Notes under the pieces: generated by a model | What the model saw: only the letters and a program-made list of their open reading frames with translations | The model's database searches: none | Told to the model about the DNA's origin: nothing | Translations under genes and position numbers: made by a program | From: Caulobacteraceae bacterium | GTDB taxonomy: Bacteria; Pseudomonadota; Alphaproteobacteria; Caulobacterales; Caulobacteraceae | Direction of reading: 5' to 3' | Length of the DNA stretch: 64,000 bases | NCBI GenBank assembly: GCA_019748095.1 | Contig: JAIEQA010000032.1 | Coordinates: 1 to 64,000, forward strand | In this document: positions 61,487-64,000 of the stretch, in pieces | Numbering within the stretch: the stretch's first letter is position 1 | Layout: each line of letters starts with the position of its first letter

Positions 61487-62737
61487 GTGCCCATGTCCCC
61501 CCCGGTTCTGACCACTCGCAAGATCCTGCTGATCGTCGGCGGCGGCATCGCGGCCTACAAGGCGCTGGAGCTGGTCAGGCTGCTGAAAAAGGCGGGTGCC
61601 GAGGTGCGCGCCGTGCTGACGGAGGGCGGAGCCGCCTTTGTCACCCCCCTGTCGCTGGCGGCCCTGACCGGCCACCCTGTGCGGATGGGACTGTTCCTGC
61701 CCGATGATGAAACCACCATGGGGCATATAGAACTGTCACGTTGGGCAGACCTGGTCGTGGTGGCACCGGCTACCGCGGGCCTGATCGGCAAGGCGGCCAA
61801 CGGCCTGGCGGATGATCTGGCCTCGACCACGCTTCTGGCGACCGACAAGCGGGTCCTTCTGGCCCCGGCGATGAATGTACGGATGTGGCAGCATCCGGCG
61901 GTGCAGGCCAATGTTGCGCGACTTCAGGGCTTTGCCGGCCTGCACGGCATGGCTGTGGTGGGTCCGGACGAAGGCGAGATGGCCTGCGGCGAGTTTGGGC
62001 CGGGCCGGATGGCCGAGCCGTCTGCGATCCTGGCCGCCATTGAGGATCTGTTTGAACATCCCGGTGCCCCGGGCGCGGCGGATCGCCCGCTGGCGGGCCG
62101 GCGGGCGGTCGTGACTGCCGGCCCAACCTTCGAGCCAATCGACCCGGTGCGCGGCCTGACCAACCGTTCCAGCGGCAAACAGGGCTATGCCATTGCCGGC
62201 GTGCTCGCGGCGCGCGGGGCCGAGGTAACTTTGGTGTCCGGTCCCACCGGCCTTCCGGTTCCGGCCGGGGTCCGGCGGGTGGAGGTCGAGACGGCGCTGC
62301 AGATGCAGGCGGCAACGCAGGCGGCTCTGCCTGCCGATATCGCCGTGCTCAGCGCCGCTGTAGCGGACTGGCGGGTCGACACCGTCGCCGGCGGCAAGAT
62401 CAAGAAGGCCCCTGGCGGCCCCCCGACCCTCGCCCTGATCGAGAATCCCGACATTCTGGCCGGCGTCGCTGCGCCCGGACCGATGAGGCCCGGACTGGTG
62501 ATCGGCTTTGCGGCCGAGACGACTGATCTGGAGGCCAACGCCCGTGCCAAACGCTCGCGCAAGGGCTGCGACTGGATCGTCGGCAACGACGTCTCGGCCG
62601 ATGTGTTCGGGGCGGACGGCAATACCGTGCTACTGGTGACGGCTGAGGGCGTGGACGCTTGGCCGAGGCTCAGCAAGACCGCCGTGGCAACCCGGCTGGT
62701 CGATCGGATCGTCGACCATTTCACCTCCAGAACCTGA
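61487..62737 (+). CDS. coaBC: Bifunctional phosphopantothenoylcysteine decarboxylase/synthetase
   Basis: [82 protein letters not shown]. Confidence 0.96.
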   Translation: MPMSPPVLTTRKILLIVGGGIAAYKALELVRLLKKAGAEVRAVLTEGGAAFVTPLSLAALTGHPVRMGLFLPDDETTMGHIELSRWADLVVVAPATAGLIGKAANGLADDLASTTLLATDKRVLLAPAMNVRMWQHPAVQANVARLQGFAGLHGMAVVGPDEGEMACGEFGPGRMAEPSAILAAIEDLFEHPGAPGAADRPLAGRRAVVTAGPTFEPIDPVRGLTNRSSGKQGYAIAGVLAARGAEVTLVSGPTGLPVPAGVRRVEVETALQMQAATQAALPADIAVLSAAVADWRVDTVAGGKIKKAPGGPPTLALIENPDILAGVAAPGPMRPGLVIGFAAETTDLEANARAKRSRKGCDWIVGNDVSADVFGADGNTVLLVTAEGVDAWPRLSKTAVATRLVDRIVDHFTSRT

Positions 62738-62745
62738 GCCCGCCC

Positions 62746-63195
62746 TTGACCACGCTTCGAATCCTGCGCCTGCTCCACGCCAAAGGTCTGGCTCTGCCGG
62801 CCTATGAGACGACCGGCTCGGCCGGGATGGACCTCCGAGCCGCCCTCCCTGATGACGCCCCCCTGACCCTCGAGCCGGGGGCGAGGGCGCTTGTCCCCAC
62901 AGGGCTGAAGATAGCACTCGAGCCCGGGTGGGAGGCCCAGGTGCGGCCACGCTCGGGGCTGGCCCTGAAACACGGGATCACCTGTCTGAACACACCGGGC
63001 ACCATCGACAGTGACTACCGCGGCGAGGTCGGGGTGATCCTTGTCAATCTCGGGTCCGAGCCCTTCGTCATCCGGCGCGGAGAGCGGATCGCCCAGGTGG
63101 TGATCGCGGCAGTGGCCCAGGCGACCGTCTTTGAGGTCGAAACCCTCGACGAGACAGCGCGGGGTGCGGGCGGGTTCGGCTCGACCGGGCGATAG
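62746..63195 (+). CDS. dut: dUTP diphosphatase
   Basis: [70 protein letters not shown] start inferred. Confidence 0.95.
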   Translation: MTTLRILRLLHAKGLALPAYETTGSAGMDLRAALPDDAPLTLEPGARALVPTGLKIALEPGWEAQVRPRSGLALKHGITCLNTPGTIDSDYRGEVGVILVNLGSEPFVIRRGERIAQVVIAAVAQATVFEVETLDETARGAGGFGSTGR

Positions 63196-63273
63196 GACGC
63201 ATCCATTCCCGCGGATCGGCGTTAACCCTGCCGACGGCAAAGCTGGGCCGTGACATATCCGGGGCGTCGCGAG

Positions 63274-63642
63274 ATGGAAAACCTTGTCACCGGGTTGGGC
63301 AACCTGCTGCAGGACCTTCTGGTCCTTGCCAACACTGGCTTTGACGGCGTCAATCAGGTGCTGGGCCTGATCATCGCCGCCGTGTTCGGCTTCTTTGTGA
63401 TGAGAGCGTGGCGCGGTCTTTGGAGCGCAGCCTTTGGAGCCATGGTGGTCCACACCCTCGTCGTGGCGCTCCGACCCATGCTGGACGGAGGGGCCTTCGC
63501 CCTGCCCGATCTGACTGACGGCGGCTTCTGGATCAGCCGGCTGGCGCTGTTTCTGGGCTATTGCATCGTCATCGCCGTCTTCTTCTTCATCCGCGCCCTG
63601 CTGGCCGGTGGCCTTGGCCGTCGCCGTGCCGCGGTGCACTGA
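63274..63642 (+). CDS. Small hypothetical membrane protein
   Basis: MENLVTGLGNLLQDLLVLANTGFDGVNQVLGLIIAAVFGFFVMRAW with three likely TM helices. Confidence 0.7.
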   Translation: MENLVTGLGNLLQDLLVLANTGFDGVNQVLGLIIAAVFGFFVMRAWRGLWSAAFGAMVVHTLVVALRPMLDGGAFALPDLTDGGFWISRLALFLGYCIVIAVFFFIRALLAGGLGRRRAAVH

Positions 63643-63652
63643 AGACGTGAAG

Positions 63653-63682
63653 GGGGCGAGCGCGAGGGCTCGCCCCTTTCCC
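63653..63682 (+). terminator. Intrinsic terminator
   Basis: GGGGCGAGC-GCGAGG-GCTCGCCCC followed by TTTCCCTTT. Confidence 0.85.
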
Positions 63683-63745
63683 TTTCTGACTTCGGGCGCT
63701 ATAGAGCTCCTACATCGTTAGGCCGGCGTCCAACGGCGTCGTTCA

Positions 63746-63781
63746 AAGCGGCGGCCGTGGAGGCCGACCGCTTTTCTTTTT
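63746..63781 (+). terminator. Terminator-like hairpin in rimP leader (possible attenuator)
   Basis: AAGCGGCGGCC-GTGGA-GGCCG(A)CCGCTT followed by TTCTTTTT; located 51 nt before the inferred rimP TTG. Confidence 0.75.
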
Positions 63782-63831
63782 GCCTGCCGTCAACCTTCGG
63801 GTTGCCGGCCCATCCAAAGCAGCCAAAGCCC

Positions 63832-64000
63832 TTGCGCGCCAAGACCGTCGAAGACCGCGAGATCTTGGAGCTGATTGATCCCGTCGCGGAGTCGATCGGC
63901 CTCAGCATCGTGCGCGTACGCCTGATGGGCGGGACGCTGCGTCGCCGGCTGCAGGTCATGGCCGAGCGCCCGTCGGACAATGACATCGACGTGGGCGAGT
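63832..64000 (+). CDS. rimP: Ribosome maturation factor RimP, partial (runs off window end)
   Basis: TTG-initiated frame (M)[55 protein letters not shown]. Confidence 0.88.
   Translation, partial: MRAKTVEDREILELIDPVAESIGLSIVRVRLMGGTLRRRLQVMAERPSDNDIDVGE

Noticed and set aside
1-64000. Search for mobile elements, prophage, CRISPR, toxin-antitoxin or defence islands
   Set aside because: No transposase, integrase, repeat-spacer array, nuclease cluster or obvious compositional island was seen; content is housekeeping.
1-64000. tRNA/rRNA genes
   Set aside because: No convincing T-arm/anticodon-arm combination or rRNA-like segment recognised by eye; a tRNAscan run would settle this.

Overview
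This is a 64-kb, high-GC, core-genome segment of an alphaproteobacterial chromosome, most likely Caulobacterales and Brevundimonas-like; that placement rests on gene content and order, since no search was possible. I see no transposase, integrase, phage genes, CRISPR array, rRNA or tRNA. The main landmark is the hemE-ppsR intergenic region (about 37.83-38.33 kb), which is very probably the replication origin (Cori-type): it has CtrA-like TTAA-N7-TTAA motifs, DnaA-box-like motifs, a GANTC site beside an AT-rich stretch, and gene polarity switches there from mostly minus (left) to mostly plus (right). parB-parA-rsmG-mnmG-mnmE lie 5-10 kb to the left with three parS sites (two perfect, one with a single mismatch). 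dnaA is not in the window, although it lies close to Cori in C. crescentus. Other notable items are a cobalamin riboswitch upstream of btuB, a standalone BLUF photoreceptor, a candidate structured attenuator leader before rimP, three families of palindromic intergenic repeats, and many convergent gene pairs that abut or share stop codons. I did not find convincing evidence of a completely new multi-gene system. The best undescribed candidates are the RNA leader, the palindrome arrays and the details of origin architecture.
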